NCBI RefSeq assembly: GCF_009754945.1
Contig: NZ_WPIN01000001.1
Span: 682,001 to 746,000 of the forward strand
DNA from: Spirosoma arboris
GTDB lineage: Bacteria; Bacteroidota; Bacteroidia; Cytophagales; Spirosomataceae
Direction: 5' to 3'
Length of the DNA: 64,000 nt
The notes under the pieces are model-generated. The model saw only the letters and a program-made list of their open reading frames with translations, made no database searches and was not told the origin of the DNA. The position numbers and the translations under genes were made by a program. This document shows positions 1-8,604 of the stretch, piece after piece (position 1 is the stretch's first letter; the number at the start of each line of letters is the position of its first letter).

Positions 1-1913
1 AACAATTTGGTATAAATCGGTATCTCTACTGTATGCTTCACCCCCTTAGGCAAAGGAGTTACCATAAAGCGACCATTGAGCAGCTGGACTCGGGCTTCGA
101 TATTTTGCAGACCAATGCCCGCCCTACTTTCTTGAAATGCATAACCTATTCCATCGTCTGAAACAGTTAACACGAGTGCACGACCTGACTGAGTAAGCTG
201 TACCATAACTCGTTGAGACTGCGCATGTCTGGTGGCGTTGTTGAGTAGTTCCAGCGCAATTTGGTAGATTGTCTGCGTAACCAAAGGTTGAAGGTCTTCA
301 TTAGGCAGGCTATCCGATTCAAATGTCAGAGTTAGAGCGGGATGGCTGTCTTGTATATCCTGAACAAGCTCTTGTAAGGCGCCTATTAACCCATACCGCT
401 CTAACAAAACAGGCGACAGTGCGTGCGAAAACTGCCGAACATCCTGTCCTACTTCACCCAGGGCTTCTACCAAATAGTCTGCTTCGGCCTGCTGACCATT
501 CAACTTTTCGGCCAGTATGGAAAGTCGCAAACGAATATTGCCCAGAGCCAGGCTGATACCGTCGTGGAGCTCCTGCGAAAGTCGTTTTCGTTCAATAATT
601 TGCCCTTCCAGTAACTGAATTCCATTACGTTGGCGCTGTTCGGCTAGTTCGGCTGAGATTTGTGCGTTTTGCAGATAGATATTTTTGAATCGATTAGCCA
701 GAAGGAATGATAAGATAATGGTATCGAATGCATTGGCAACCAACGGTAAGTTCTGTGTGATATCGTTATCGGGTAAGTACCCCGCATGGACTAACGTGAT
801 GGACATCCCGGAGAGTAGCATCATCAGATACCCAATGGCAGCCCAAAGACCTTCTGGCAGCCGGGTTTTAGCATAGATGAATAAACCGATAAAGACCACC
901 GACGAAAGGCAGATGGTCGCGACAAGATGCGTAGCAATCATGAAGCGAAGCAACCATTCTCCGCTGTAGTACACTGGGTTGTACCAATAGTTTTTGAACA
1001 GCCCGAGCGCTGGATTATGCGACCAGAGGATAATGAGCAGCGTGGCCAGAATGCCAATAACCACTTGGGTATATCGATAAACAAACGGATACGATTGCTT
1101 CAGGCGAAAGAAATTCTGAATAAATAGCAGGGATGAAATATAGATCAGGATCGTACTACTGGGTCGGGCGGCACTCGTCCACCAGGTAGCATAAGGCCAT
1201 AAAAACGCAAAGCCAAAGCCTGTGTGTGCTGTCAGAAATACCCATACCCAGATCGTGTACGAAAAGTAATACAGCGTGAGCCGAAGTCGGAAGAAAAGCA
1301 GGGCCAATAAACTAACTGCGCAGTATAAACCACCAATACCCAACATCAGGCCAACAAACAAGTAGAGCTTGTAGTCGTTGGTTGAAAAGTAGTCCTTATC
1401 CCACAACCGGAGTGGAATCTGTATCTGTTCGCCGTGTTTATCGACCCATAGATAACCCGTGATGGTTTGGTGGGCTGCCACGGTTATTGGAAACAAAAAG
1501 TGCGGGTGATTGATCGGCCGTTGGTGAAACGGAAAATGGTCGCCAGTGAGCATACTGGTTTTCAGACGACCCTGACTCAGTGTGAACAGCCTGAGTTTGT
1601 TGATATGTGGATTCTCGACTTCCAGCAACAACTCTTTCTGAACTGAGTCGGGGTTGTGCAACCGGAACCGAACCCAGTAGAAACTATCTGAGAAACCCAG
1701 ATTGATAGATGGGCCTGTATAGGCGGTAAAGGGCTTATCGATGACCTCACGAATCGTTAACCGTTTCGCTAAATCTTCCAGCAATTGGGTTTGTCGGCTC
1801 AGGACTGCTTCATGGAAATGATTACCCACCTCCACGGGCACCTGCGCGTAAACAGGTAAAAGGATGACAGCCAGGGCTACACATCCTACTCCTCTTCGAA
1901 AAAGCCGTTTCAT
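1..1913 (-). CDS. 7TMR-DISM sensor histidine kinase (3' end outside window)
   Basis: I translated this from the minus strand; it stays open to the window edge, so about 637 residues are visible and the C-terminal tip is missing. The start MKRLFRRGVG is followed by a hydrophobic stretch ending VYAQ, a likely signal peptide. Residues about 35-150 resemble the periplasmic DISM sensor domain (ends YLWVDKHGEQ), about 175-385 hold seven hydrophobic segments, and then comes a cytoplasmic kinase. The HisKA_3-type phosphoacceptor is His450 in QELHDGISLALG; the ATPase shows an N box (ELLNNATRHA), a G1 box (SDDGIGY) and a G2 box (RAGIGLQNIEAR). It is of the NarX/DesK/LytS group, which phosphorylates NarL-type regulators; its partner may lie beyond position 1. 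The ligand cannot be told from sequence. Confidence 0.9.
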   Translation of the reverse strand, partial: MKRLFRRGVGCVALAVILLPVYAQVPVEVGNHFHEAVLSRQTQLLEDLAKRLTIREVIDKPFTAYTGPSINLGFSDSFYWVRFRLHNPDSVQKELLLEVENPHINKLRLFTLSQGRLKTSMLTGDHFPFHQRPINHPHFLFPITVAAHQTITGYLWVDKHGEQIQIPLRLWDKDYFSTNDYKLYLFVGLMLGIGGLYCAVSLLALLFFRLRLTLYYFSYTIWVWVFLTAHTGFGFAFLWPYATWWTSAARPSSTILIYISSLLFIQNFFRLKQSYPFVYRYTQVVIGILATLLIILWSHNPALGLFKNYWYNPVYYSGEWLLRFMIATHLVATICLSSVVFIGLFIYAKTRLPEGLWAAIGYLMMLLSGMSITLVHAGYLPDNDITQNLPLVANAFDTIILSFLLANRFKNIYLQNAQISAELAEQRQRNGIQLLEGQIIERKRLSQELHDGISLALGNIRLRLSILAEKLNGQQAEADYLVEALGEVGQDVRQFSHALSPVLLERYGLIGALQELVQDIQDSHPALTLTFESDSLPNEDLQPLVTQTIYQIALELLNNATRHAQSQRVMVQLTQSGRALVLTVSDDGIGYAFQESRAGIGLQNIEARVQLLNGRFMVTPLPKGVKHTVEIPIYTKL

Positions 1914-1944
1914 TGTTTAGGAATATTCGGGGTAAGTTACAAAA

Positions 1945-1964
1945 AATACCCTCCTGAGGGTATT
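1945..1964. promoter_or_regulatory. Perfect 9-bp dyad between divergent genes, possible operator
   Basis: AATACCCTC, two bases, GAGGGTATT form a perfect inverted repeat. A further half-site, AGGGTATT, follows at 1971-1978, in direct orientation with the right arm. The element lies in the 128-bp spacer between the divergently transcribed kinase and the 2042 gene. Operator function is inference from position and symmetry; there is no T-run, so it is a poor terminator. Confidence 0.4.
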
Positions 1965-2041
1965 GAGCGAAGGGTATTTAACTGCCTAATTTTCAGCCTC
2001 GAACGGTAGAATTACCTGCGTTCTCTTACCCTACTGAACTA

Positions 2042-2944
2042 ATGAAAAGCGTTTGCCAACGAAGCCTGATTCTATGGCTGTTATTTTTCACTCGACTCGG
2101 GTGTGCCCAGTCGGTGAATGAGTACCTGAATGCGTATGTAGGGCAGAACAAAGAGGGCTATCTGCAACCCCTGGCCGATCTGGTTATTTCGGGTATGAAT
2201 ACCGGCCTGCAACCCTCGGTTCGGATTGAAAATCGCTTTTATGTCCGGTTTAATCTGGTAGGACTCGGTGCTATGCCAATGGCCTCCCAGAAAACCTTTA
2301 CGGCCACAACCGAAGGCTCATTTGCACCCCGACAAACGGCTATCGTACCTACCATCGTTGGTGAAAATAACTCGGTATCGGTTGCGGGTACGAATGGACT
2401 GACCTATGTTTTTCCAGGTGGTTACGCCCTGAAGTATCTGCTCTGGGGCGTCCCCCAACTAACCATTGGCGGTATTAAGGGGACTGAGCTGTCGCTGCGA
2501 TTGGTTCCTTACGATTTTGGGGGTGATTTCGGTAAACTGCAAATTCTGGGTCTGAGCGCTCGTCATGATATCGGACAGTATTTTCTGAAGAATTCGCCCC
2601 TGGTGCTCAATGTAGGCTATGCCTATAACAAATCAGACATTGGTCGATACATCTCCCTGCAAAGTCATTTTGCCTATATACAGGCGGGCGTGAGCAACAA
2701 ACACCTGGGCGCTTTTGTGTGGGCGGGTTATCAGACCGGCACATTCGATGTGCTCTATTCCTACACCGAAAATAACAGCCCTCAACAGATAGCCGCTAAT
2801 CTGAAAACCAAACAGCCGTTTCTGGGTGGAATCGGCTTACACGCGCAGCTGGGGTTCTTCTCGCTGGGAGCCGGTGCGGGCGGCCCTGCACCATTGACAG
2901 GCTATACAACAATCGGTTTTCGATTCGGATCATCAAACCAATAA
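2042..2944 (+). CDS. Secreted outer-membrane-like protein, DUF6588-like
   Basis: 300 residues with an N-terminal signal peptide (hydrophobic LILWLLFFTRLGCAQ). The mature part starts VNEYLNAYVGQNKEGYL and then alternates short amphipathic strands with glycine turns, ending in an aromatic strand (GYTTIGFRFGSS), which suggests a small outer-membrane beta-barrel. The opening segment and overall pattern remind me of the Bacteroidota family DUF6588, a family of unknown function; this assignment is from memory. The next gene starts 4 bp after the stop and reads the same way, so the two are very likely co-transcribed. The gene diverges from the sensor kinase, so the shared spacer dyad could control both. 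Confidence 0.6.
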   Translation: MKSVCQRSLILWLLFFTRLGCAQSVNEYLNAYVGQNKEGYLQPLADLVISGMNTGLQPSVRIENRFYVRFNLVGLGAMPMASQKTFTATTEGSFAPRQTAIVPTIVGENNSVSVAGTNGLTYVFPGGYALKYLLWGVPQLTIGGIKGTELSLRLVPYDFGGDFGKLQILGLSARHDIGQYFLKNSPLVLNVGYAYNKSDIGRYISLQSHFAYIQAGVSNKHLGAFVWAGYQTGTFDVLYSYTENNSPQQIAANLKTKQPFLGGIGLHAQLGFFSLGAGAGGPAPLTGYTTIGFRFGSSNQ

Positions 2945-2948
2945 CCTC

Positions 2949-3539
2949 ATGAAAAAATCGCTTTGTGCCCTCGTGTTGATTGCTCTACTCATGAGTAGCT
3001 GTTTTAGGATACGCCAGAATAGAGCCGTTCATGGTAGTAAGATCCTGACCTATCAGATCAATACAACGGGTGCCTTCAATCAGTCCGCTTATCTGGGGGC
3101 TACCAATCTCGTAAATGGACTCCTCGATCAGGATTATGACGATGTGATCGTGAAAAAATTCACGATCAGTGGGGTCAATTTTAATATAACTCCCAACCCA
3201 ACCAACAAAGCGACATCGGTTGCTATGGAGTCACCCTACATTATCGGCTTTAAATCAGGAACATTGATGCGGGAGGAGGCATTCTCGCTTAGTACGACAG
3301 CCAACTTTGAGGTTGCTGCCTTTTTGGCCTTTAGTGGTGTGCAGGATATCAATCAGAAGATCACGGATTTATTAAGGGGCCTGCATACAGACGATCTGCG
3401 GTTAAGTGTTCAGGGTGAGGCCGTTCCCAAAGGGCAACTGGCTTCGTTTACCCTCACTGTCAAAATTGATTACGCAATTGAATTTACACACTGCATTGAT
3501 GTCTTTATTGGTCAGCAGGATGCGGGACCTCCCTGTTAA
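2949..3539 (+). CDS. Hypothetical lipoprotein
   Basis: 196 residues. The N-terminus MKKSLCALVLIALLMSSC is a clear lipoprotein signal peptide with lipobox MSSC, so Cys18 is the predicted lipidated residue. The rest has no motif I recognise; it contains a run of Asp residues (LLDQDYDDV) and short hydrophobic beta-like strands. It starts 4 bp after the DUF6588-like gene and is probably translated from the same message. Together with the next gene it forms a small envelope-protein cluster of unknown purpose. Confidence 0.6.
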   Translation: MKKSLCALVLIALLMSSCFRIRQNRAVHGSKILTYQINTTGAFNQSAYLGATNLVNGLLDQDYDDVIVKKFTISGVNFNITPNPTNKATSVAMESPYIIGFKSGTLMREEAFSLSTTANFEVAAFLAFSGVQDINQKITDLLRGLHTDDLRLSVQGEAVPKGQLASFTLTVKIDYAIEFTHCIDVFIGQQDAGPPC

Positions 3540-3588
3540 CACCTGAAAGCGATCCACTTACTTCCCATTATCCTGGTGTTTTAAAATC

Positions 3589-4263
3589 ATGAAAAGCTAC
3601 CTATTGATTATCGCTTATAGTGCAATAGCCGCCTTATCAACCAGTTCATTACGGGCACAGGCTCCCGGCTGGTCGCGGGGCCAGCAACTTCTTGCCATTA
3701 CTTACGACGAAGGTATCCGACGCGCTGCAACTGCCCTCCAAAACGAGGGGTATCGGCTCGACTATAGCGCCGGTGCTTTTTCGGTCGGTATTAAAGGCAT
3801 TCATACGGCCGTCATTATGTGTAACCCGGCCCCCGATTCGAAGCTAACGATCAATATCGTCGTAGCCAGTAACGGTCAGGGAGGTGGTGAGGAACGCCAG
3901 CGCTTGCAGATGCGCATGGACAATCCCACTACCCCAACGGCCGTAACAAATGCTGGTGGTTGTGTGCGAAGTACTACTTATGGACTGACCATTACGCCGA
4001 ATTCAGCGCGGGTTGGTCAAACTGTAAAAATTCGATATATGTATCCTGGCGATAAACCCGGCAGTGGCGACTGGATTGGGTGCTTCTATCCAAACACAAA
4101 ATCGTCGTATACGGGTTTCTGGACGTATCTGGTAAGCGTAAAAGGGTGTGAGTACGATTTTATAGTACCTAGTGTCAATCCGGGACCTATGCAGTTTCGA
4201 TACATTCTGGAAGCTGGCTATGACAAAATCACAGCAACTGCTGAGTTTGTCGTATTGCCCTAA
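3589..4263 (+). CDS. Secreted protein with a SKICH-like beta-sandwich C-terminus
   Basis: 224 residues with a signal peptide ending SLRAQ. Residues about 25-120 are an uncharacterised alpha/beta-looking region. Residues about 130-224 run LTITPNSARVGQTVKIRY, then DWIGCFYP, a Tyr/Trp pair (FWTYL) and a final strand (YDKITATAEFVV). A DWIG-x-aromatic block followed by Y and W is typical of SKICH-like and related beta-sandwich domains in secreted bacterial proteins; this is a resemblance only. The gene follows the lipoprotein by 49 bp and ends before a bidirectional hairpin, so it closes the small operon that begins at 2042. Confidence 0.55.
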   Translation: MKSYLLIIAYSAIAALSTSSLRAQAPGWSRGQQLLAITYDEGIRRAATALQNEGYRLDYSAGAFSVGIKGIHTAVIMCNPAPDSKLTINIVVASNGQGGGEERQRLQMRMDNPTTPTAVTNAGGCVRSTTYGLTITPNSARVGQTVKIRYMYPGDKPGSGDWIGCFYPNTKSSYTGFWTYLVSVKGCEYDFIVPSVNPGPMQFRYILEAGYDKITATAEFVVLP

Positions 4264-4300
4264 TGGCAGGCATTAAGTCGCAGCTATACGCACAAGATAA

Positions 4301-4338
4301 AATGAAGCCCTATCAGTTAATGCTGACAGGGCTTCATT
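4301..4338. terminator. Hairpin between convergent genes
   Basis: A 16-bp stem with one mismatch (AATGAAGCCCTATCAG against CTGACAGGGCTTCATT) around a six-base loop. It lies between the ends of the plus-strand gene at 4263 and the minus-strand gene at 4358 and probably serves as a bidirectional terminator. The flanking T- and A-runs are weak. Confidence 0.6.
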
Positions 4339-4357
4339 AAGTAAAATAGTAGTTTGA

Positions 4358-5431
4358 TTACTTCAATTGCTCAAGCAATGCTGCAATTTGTTCGGCCGAT
4401 GTGGCTGGAAAATTGGCAATGCGAATCTGTGACTCTTTGAACTTGCCGTATCCACTACCCACAATCATATTGGCTGTTTTGGCTGATGCAATGACTTCGG
4501 CAGATGGCTTGTGCGTTGTGGCCACAACCACCGTTTGTGAGCGGTGTTGTTCTTTTTTTACGAACGGCTCATATGCATCTGAACTCTCCAGGAATTTATA
4601 GATCATCCTGGCTTTTTCTTCGGTCTGCTTCCGAATGGTATCAACGCCAATCCGATTGAAATCTTCCGCGATTTTGCCCAACAGATAGATATACAAGACG
4701 TTGGGCGTAGCCGGGGTCTCGAAATCCTTGTAATGCTTCCAGAGTGTTGGTAGTGTATGATGTGCCCCAATCGTAAAATCCTCCGTTTTCTGCAAGCGCT
4801 CGGCTTTTTCCAGACAGGTTTGACTGGCAATCCAGACACCTAATCCGGCAGGCATACCAAAGGCTTTCTGAACCGAGAAAAACGCGGAATCAATGATGCT
4901 GAAATCCAAGTCAGGGTAGGGGGCCGACGAGACCATATCCACGCAAAACAGCTTTTTGGGGTATTTACGCTTGAGTTTGTGGATTTCCGTGGGCTTCATC
5001 TGCACACCCGACGAGGTTTCGTTATGCGTCAGGCAAACTAGTTCGGCATAGGCGGGCACCTCGATATCTGTTGCGTCGAAACCCTCTCCAAATGGCTTTT
5101 CGACCACATGCGTATGCTTATTGAGGGCATTGGCATAGTCATAAAACTTTTGGGAAAAGGAACCGTTCACCGCGTGGAAACTCTCAAATTCAACGCAATT
5201 CAGAAGAACACGCTCCCATACCTCCGATGCCGAGCCGGTAAAGAAAATACCGTGTGTAGCCGGAATGTTCAAAAGGGTTCGTAACTGCTCGTCGGTAAAC
5301 TTATAAATATCCCGAAACTTCTGGCTACGATGCGAAATCGAGCCAATCTGATCATCCAGCGCCTGTTGAAGATGTTGGTAGAACGTTGGATAAAGTTCAG
5401 CGGGGCCGGGGGTGAAGTAGGTGTTTTTCAT
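4358..5431 (-). CDS. serC: Phosphoserine aminotransferase (class V aminotransferase)
   Basis: 357 residues. It should convert 3-phosphohydroxypyruvate and glutamate to phosphoserine and 2-oxoglutarate in the cytoplasm. The start YFTPGPAELYP is the class V phosphate-contact segment; Asp165 in CVDMVSSAP would bind the PLP nitrogen and Lys189 in SVQKAFGMPAG is the Schiff-base lysine. The protein ends QIRIANFPATSAEQI, which holds the conserved substrate-binding Arg. The gene follows a dehydrogenase-phosphatase fusion that supplies the other two steps of serine synthesis, which strongly supports the specific name over a general class V transaminase. The spacer between the two genes is an inverted repeat, so they may share a message with different stability. 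Confidence 0.85.
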   Translation of the reverse strand: MKNTYFTPGPAELYPTFYQHLQQALDDQIGSISHRSQKFRDIYKFTDEQLRTLLNIPATHGIFFTGSASEVWERVLLNCVEFESFHAVNGSFSQKFYDYANALNKHTHVVEKPFGEGFDATDIEVPAYAELVCLTHNETSSGVQMKPTEIHKLKRKYPKKLFCVDMVSSAPYPDLDFSIIDSAFFSVQKAFGMPAGLGVWIASQTCLEKAERLQKTEDFTIGAHHTLPTLWKHYKDFETPATPNVLYIYLLGKIAEDFNRIGVDTIRKQTEEKARMIYKFLESSDAYEPFVKKEQHRSQTVVVATTHKPSAEVIASAKTANMIVGSGYGKFKESQIRIANFPATSAEQIAALLEQLK

Positions 5432-5525
5432 AAAGAGCGAAAGAGCGAAAGAGCGAAAGAGTGATGGTTCGGCATTCCGGCTGATGCGTCCGTTTACGCT
5501 CTTTCACTCATTCGCTCTTTCGCTT
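5432..5525. repeat. GAGCGAAA-word inverted repeat
   Basis: The left arm has repeats of GAGCGAAA ending AGAGTGA, the right arm reads CTCTTTCACTCATTCGCTC and its complement. It fills the whole spacer between the two serine genes. A single-arm copy of the same words occurs at 62208-62234 next to trhO. Confidence 0.8.
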
Positions 5526-7445
5526 TTAATAAAGTAGTCTAAACTTAATCGTGTTGTCAATTCCTTTCAGTTCCTCAACCACTTCGTCGGCGTATTCTTT
5601 GGCGACGTCGGTAATTACGTAGCCAATCTGCTCGTTGGTTTTCAGATACTGACCGTGAATATTGATGTGGTATTTGGCGAAAATAGAATTCATTTTGGCC
5701 AGAATACCGGGTACGTTGGCATGTATGTGTAACAGTCGGTGTGCTCCTTTCAGCATAGGTAGTTGCAGCTCAGGGAAGTTCACGCTACCATAAGTACTAC
5801 CGTTATTGATGTATTCGAGTAGCTTGGCCGGTACAAAATTGCCAATGTTGGCCTGCGCTTCTTCGGTGCTACCGCCAATGTGCGGAGTCAGAATGACGTT
5901 TGGTAATCGGCGCAACGCACTTATGAACTCCTCATTATTCGTTTTGGGCTCGTTCGGGAATACGTCGATACCCGCACCCACAACTTTACCTCGCTCAATG
6001 GCATCGACTAGCGCCGGAATATCAACGATGTGACCGCGTGACAAATTCAGGAAAATAACCCCGTTTTTCATCAGCGAAAATTCTCGATAGCTGATAAGGT
6101 TTTTGTTCTCCTTCCGACCGTCGGGGTGAAGGCTGATAATGTCAGCAATGGCCAGCAGTTCGTCCAGCGACTTGCATTTGCGGGTATTGCCGAGAGCTAG
6201 TTTATCTACGATGTCGTAGAAATAAACCTCCATGCCGAGGGCCTCGGCAACGACCGACAATTGGGTTCCGATATTGCCATAACCAACCAGACCGAGTTTC
6301 TTGCCACGAACCTCAAAGCTGTTTTTGGCCGATTTGTCCCAGCCACCCAGGTGCATCAAATTGCTCTTGAGCACAATGCTCCGGATCAGCATGATAATCT
6401 CGCCGATAGCCAACTCAACTACCGAGCGGGTATTACTGTAGGGTGCGTTGAAAACGGCGATGCCTTTTTGAGTACAGGCATCCAGATCGATCTGATTGGT
6501 GCCAATGCAGAATGCGCCAACGGTCATGAGTTTGTTGGCATGCTCCAGAACACGGGCTGTCACATTCGTTTTCGAGCGGATACCCAGGATCGATACGTCG
6601 CGGATGGCTTCGATAAGTTCGTCTTCATCCAAAGCACCTTTCCGAATTTCGACGTTAAAGCCTTCCTGCTCAAATAGCTGAACGGCTACTGGGTGGACGT
6701 TTTCCAGCAGCAGCACTTTAATCCGACTTTTTGGGTATGATTGGCTCCGGCTCAAGTTATTATGGTATAAAAATTCGTCGAGTGAAGGGGCTACGTGATC
6801 GGCTTTTTCGACCACGCGCGGCCGCATTACATTTTCGGTAAAGGCATAAAAACGATTGGCCAGTCCCGATGCTCTGATTTCGTAGTCGGTGTATCCATCA
6901 CCAATTACGTACACTTCGCCATCAAGCTTCAGATTTCGAATCACCTGCGATTTTCCGCCATTAGCCGACAGTGGATTTTTAGGGTCGAAACCAACAATAA
7001 GGCCCGATTCATCAAATACGAAGGTATTGGCAAAAACGTGGTCAGCGCGAACACCCAAAGAGGTTACAATCGGGATAATAAATTCACAAAATCCATTCGA
7101 GACGATGTAAATGTTATTGGCATTTTCGGTCAGGAACTCCTTATTGCGCTGAAACGAATCGGATATTTTGCCCATCAGGTTTTCGACCAGCGCAGGCAGT
7201 TGGTCACGATGCGCTTTCAGCAGGCCGAGTCGTAGAACAAGTGATTCGGTAAAGGAAATTTCGCCCGACATGCCCCGGTCGGTAATAGCTTTAATCTGAT
7301 TCAGGACATCGTCGCGGTCGGGGCGACCAATAAGGGAGATTTCGCCCAGCACGTCTAAGGCTTCTACTTTCGTGAAGGTGCTATCGAAATCAATGATGTA
7401 ATACGTCTGTTCGGCAGTGCCGACGTTCGGCTGTTTAGTGAGCAT
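5526..7445 (-). CDS. serA: Fusion of phosphoserine phosphatase and D-3-phosphoglycerate dehydrogenase
   Basis: 639 residues with two enzymes in one chain. Residues 15-215 are a HAD phosphatase of the SerB type: nucleophile motif DFDSTFT (Asp19, Asp21), motif II IVSNG, motif III lysine in GGKSQV, motif IV GDGYTDYE. Residues about 240-550 are a D-3-phosphoglycerate dehydrogenase with Rossmann motif VGYGNIG, catalytic Arg in LNLSRG, Glu in FPNEP and His in LTPHIGGST. Residues about 565-639 are an ACT domain (HANVPGILAKMNSIF), the usual serine-sensing module, so feedback control is likely. With the next gene, serC, the whole three-step pathway from 3-phosphoglycerate to serine lies in two open frames. 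No motif is missing in either half. Confidence 0.9.
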   Translation of the reverse strand: MLTKQPNVGTAEQTYYIIDFDSTFTKVEALDVLGEISLIGRPDRDDVLNQIKAITDRGMSGEISFTESLVLRLGLLKAHRDQLPALVENLMGKISDSFQRNKEFLTENANNIYIVSNGFCEFIIPIVTSLGVRADHVFANTFVFDESGLIVGFDPKNPLSANGGKSQVIRNLKLDGEVYVIGDGYTDYEIRASGLANRFYAFTENVMRPRVVEKADHVAPSLDEFLYHNNLSRSQSYPKSRIKVLLLENVHPVAVQLFEQEGFNVEIRKGALDEDELIEAIRDVSILGIRSKTNVTARVLEHANKLMTVGAFCIGTNQIDLDACTQKGIAVFNAPYSNTRSVVELAIGEIIMLIRSIVLKSNLMHLGGWDKSAKNSFEVRGKKLGLVGYGNIGTQLSVVAEALGMEVYFYDIVDKLALGNTRKCKSLDELLAIADIISLHPDGRKENKNLISYREFSLMKNGVIFLNLSRGHIVDIPALVDAIERGKVVGAGIDVFPNEPKTNNEEFISALRRLPNVILTPHIGGSTEEAQANIGNFVPAKLLEYINNGSTYGSVNFPELQLPMLKGAHRLLHIHANVPGILAKMNSIFAKYHINIHGQYLKTNEQIGYVITDVAKEYADEVVEELKGIDNTIKFRLLY

Positions 7446-7482
7446 GATTGGGATATCGCCGTCGCAGCGATGGGTGATCTTC

Positions 7483-8532
7483 TTATTGGTAATTCAAGTT
7501 AGGTGTTGTCAAAAAATCAACTGCCCGTTTCTCCGACCAGTAGGTACCCTGAATACCTTCATTTTTTGCCGGAAAGCCGCAATGGCCACCGTGTTCAGGG
7601 AACTCCATCCAGACGTTCGCTAGTTCCCGAGCCAATGTCTCCGGAAAACATTCCGGCGATAAAAAAGGATCGTTTTTCGCGTTGACAATCAGGGTTGGAA
7701 TCGTAATGCTGGGTATGAATTGCAGCGAGCTGCTGCGGGTATAATAGTCTTTTGCATCCTGAAAACCGTTCATGGGGGCCGTAAACGTATTATCGAACTC
7801 CCGAACACTCCGTACCTTCCGCACGGCTTCGGTCGGAAAAACGCCTGGCATGACGGCCGCTTTTTCCAATACTTTTCGTTTCAAGGTTCGATTAAATCGG
7901 TAATTGTACACCAGACTATCCCATTGTTCAAGCCGCTTGGCAGACCCCATTAAATACATGGGAACCGAGAAAACGACTGCTCTTTTTATGGCTGGATTCA
8001 AGGCCTTCCCCTGTTCACCGAGGTATTTGAGCGTTACGTTGCCTCCGGCGCTGAATCCCATCAGGTAAATGGTCTGATAACCCTTTGAAAGGGCATGTTG
8101 AATAACGAGATGCAGATCACTGGTTTCACCGACGTGGTAAAATCGTTGCTGCCGATTCATTTCACCACTACACGACCGATAGTGCCAGGCCAGACAATCG
8201 AAGCGTGATTTAGTCAACTGGTGCACCATTCCAGCCAAATAAGGACTTTTTGAACTTCCTTCCAGCCCGTGAGAGAGGATGACGAGAGGTTTTAGTGAAG
8301 AGTGTAGAGTGAAAAGTGAAGAATAAACAGCAGAATATTCTTCACTTTTCACTCTACACTCTTCACTACTAAAAGCCCAATCCAAATCCAGAAAATCGTC
8401 GTCGGGAGTTTCGATACGTTCGCGGACGTAGGAGACCGCTACCTTGCGGAACAGCGAGGGAATGATAGTTTGCAGGTGGCCGTTCCACAAACGTGCAGGC
8501 GGCTCATAACTTGATGGGGCAATCAGCGGCAT
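7483..8532 (-). CDS. YheT-family alpha/beta hydrolase carrying an in-frame palindromic repeat
   Basis: 349 residues. It resembles the YheT group of cytoplasmic alpha/beta hydrolases: WNGHLQTIIPSLFR near the start, oxyanion-side motif LSHGLEGSS at 87-94, nucleophile elbow GFSAGGN, an acid in NAKNDPFL and the catalytic His in HGGHCGFP. Substrates of the family are poorly known, probably short acyl esters. Residues 55-80 (SEECRVKSEE to LHSSL) are encoded by a perfect inverted repeat at 8293-8368, placed in a loop between a beta strand (DFLDLDW) and the HGLEG strand. The frame stays open through it and all catalytic motifs are intact, so the protein is probably functional. A TACCTTTG box upstream suggests its own promoter. 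Confidence 0.85.
   Translation of the reverse strand: MPLIAPSSYEPPARLWNGHLQTIIPSLFRKVAVSYVRERIETPDDDFLDLDWAFSSEECRVKSEEYSAVYSSLFTLHSSLKPLVILSHGLEGSSKSPYLAGMVHQLTKSRFDCLAWHYRSCSGEMNRQQRFYHVGETSDLHLVIQHALSKGYQTIYLMGFSAGGNVTLKYLGEQGKALNPAIKRAVVFSVPMYLMGSAKRLEQWDSLVYNYRFNRTLKRKVLEKAAVMPGVFPTEAVRKVRSVREFDNTFTAPMNGFQDAKDYYTRSSSLQFIPSITIPTLIVNAKNDPFLSPECFPETLARELANVWMEFPEHGGHCGFPAKNEGIQGTYWSEKRAVDFLTTPNLNYQ
8293..8368. repeat. Perfect 33-bp inverted repeat inside a coding region
   Basis: Arms at 8293-8325 and 8336-8368 are exact complements, with a 10-base loop. The words are of the AGTGAAGAGTG / GTAGAGTGAAAAG type. The element codes for residues 55-80 of the YheT-type hydrolase. Confidence 0.95.
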
Positions 8533-8557
8533 TACCGAACGCGGGCGATTGAAGCCG

Positions 8558-8565
8558 CAAAGGTA
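8558..8565 (-). promoter_or_regulatory. Bacteroidota -7 box TACCTTTG for the YheT-type gene
   Basis: Read on the minus strand this matches TAnnTTTG exactly and lies 25 bases upstream of the ATG at 8532, allowing a short leader. I found no good -33 TTG at the usual spacing. Confidence 0.5.
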
Positions 8566-8604
8566 AGGGTTCAGACAGTTAGAAGCTTGGTAAATTCAAT
8601 AAAA

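Noticed and set aside
323..1127. Small plus-strand open frames in the first kilobase
   Set aside because: All lie opposite the sensor kinase, whose minus-strand frame is continuous with clear kinase motifs.
6261..7235. Long open frames on the plus strand opposite the serine fusion gene
   Set aside because: They are antisense shadows of a well-supported coding gene with all catalytic motifs on the other strand.
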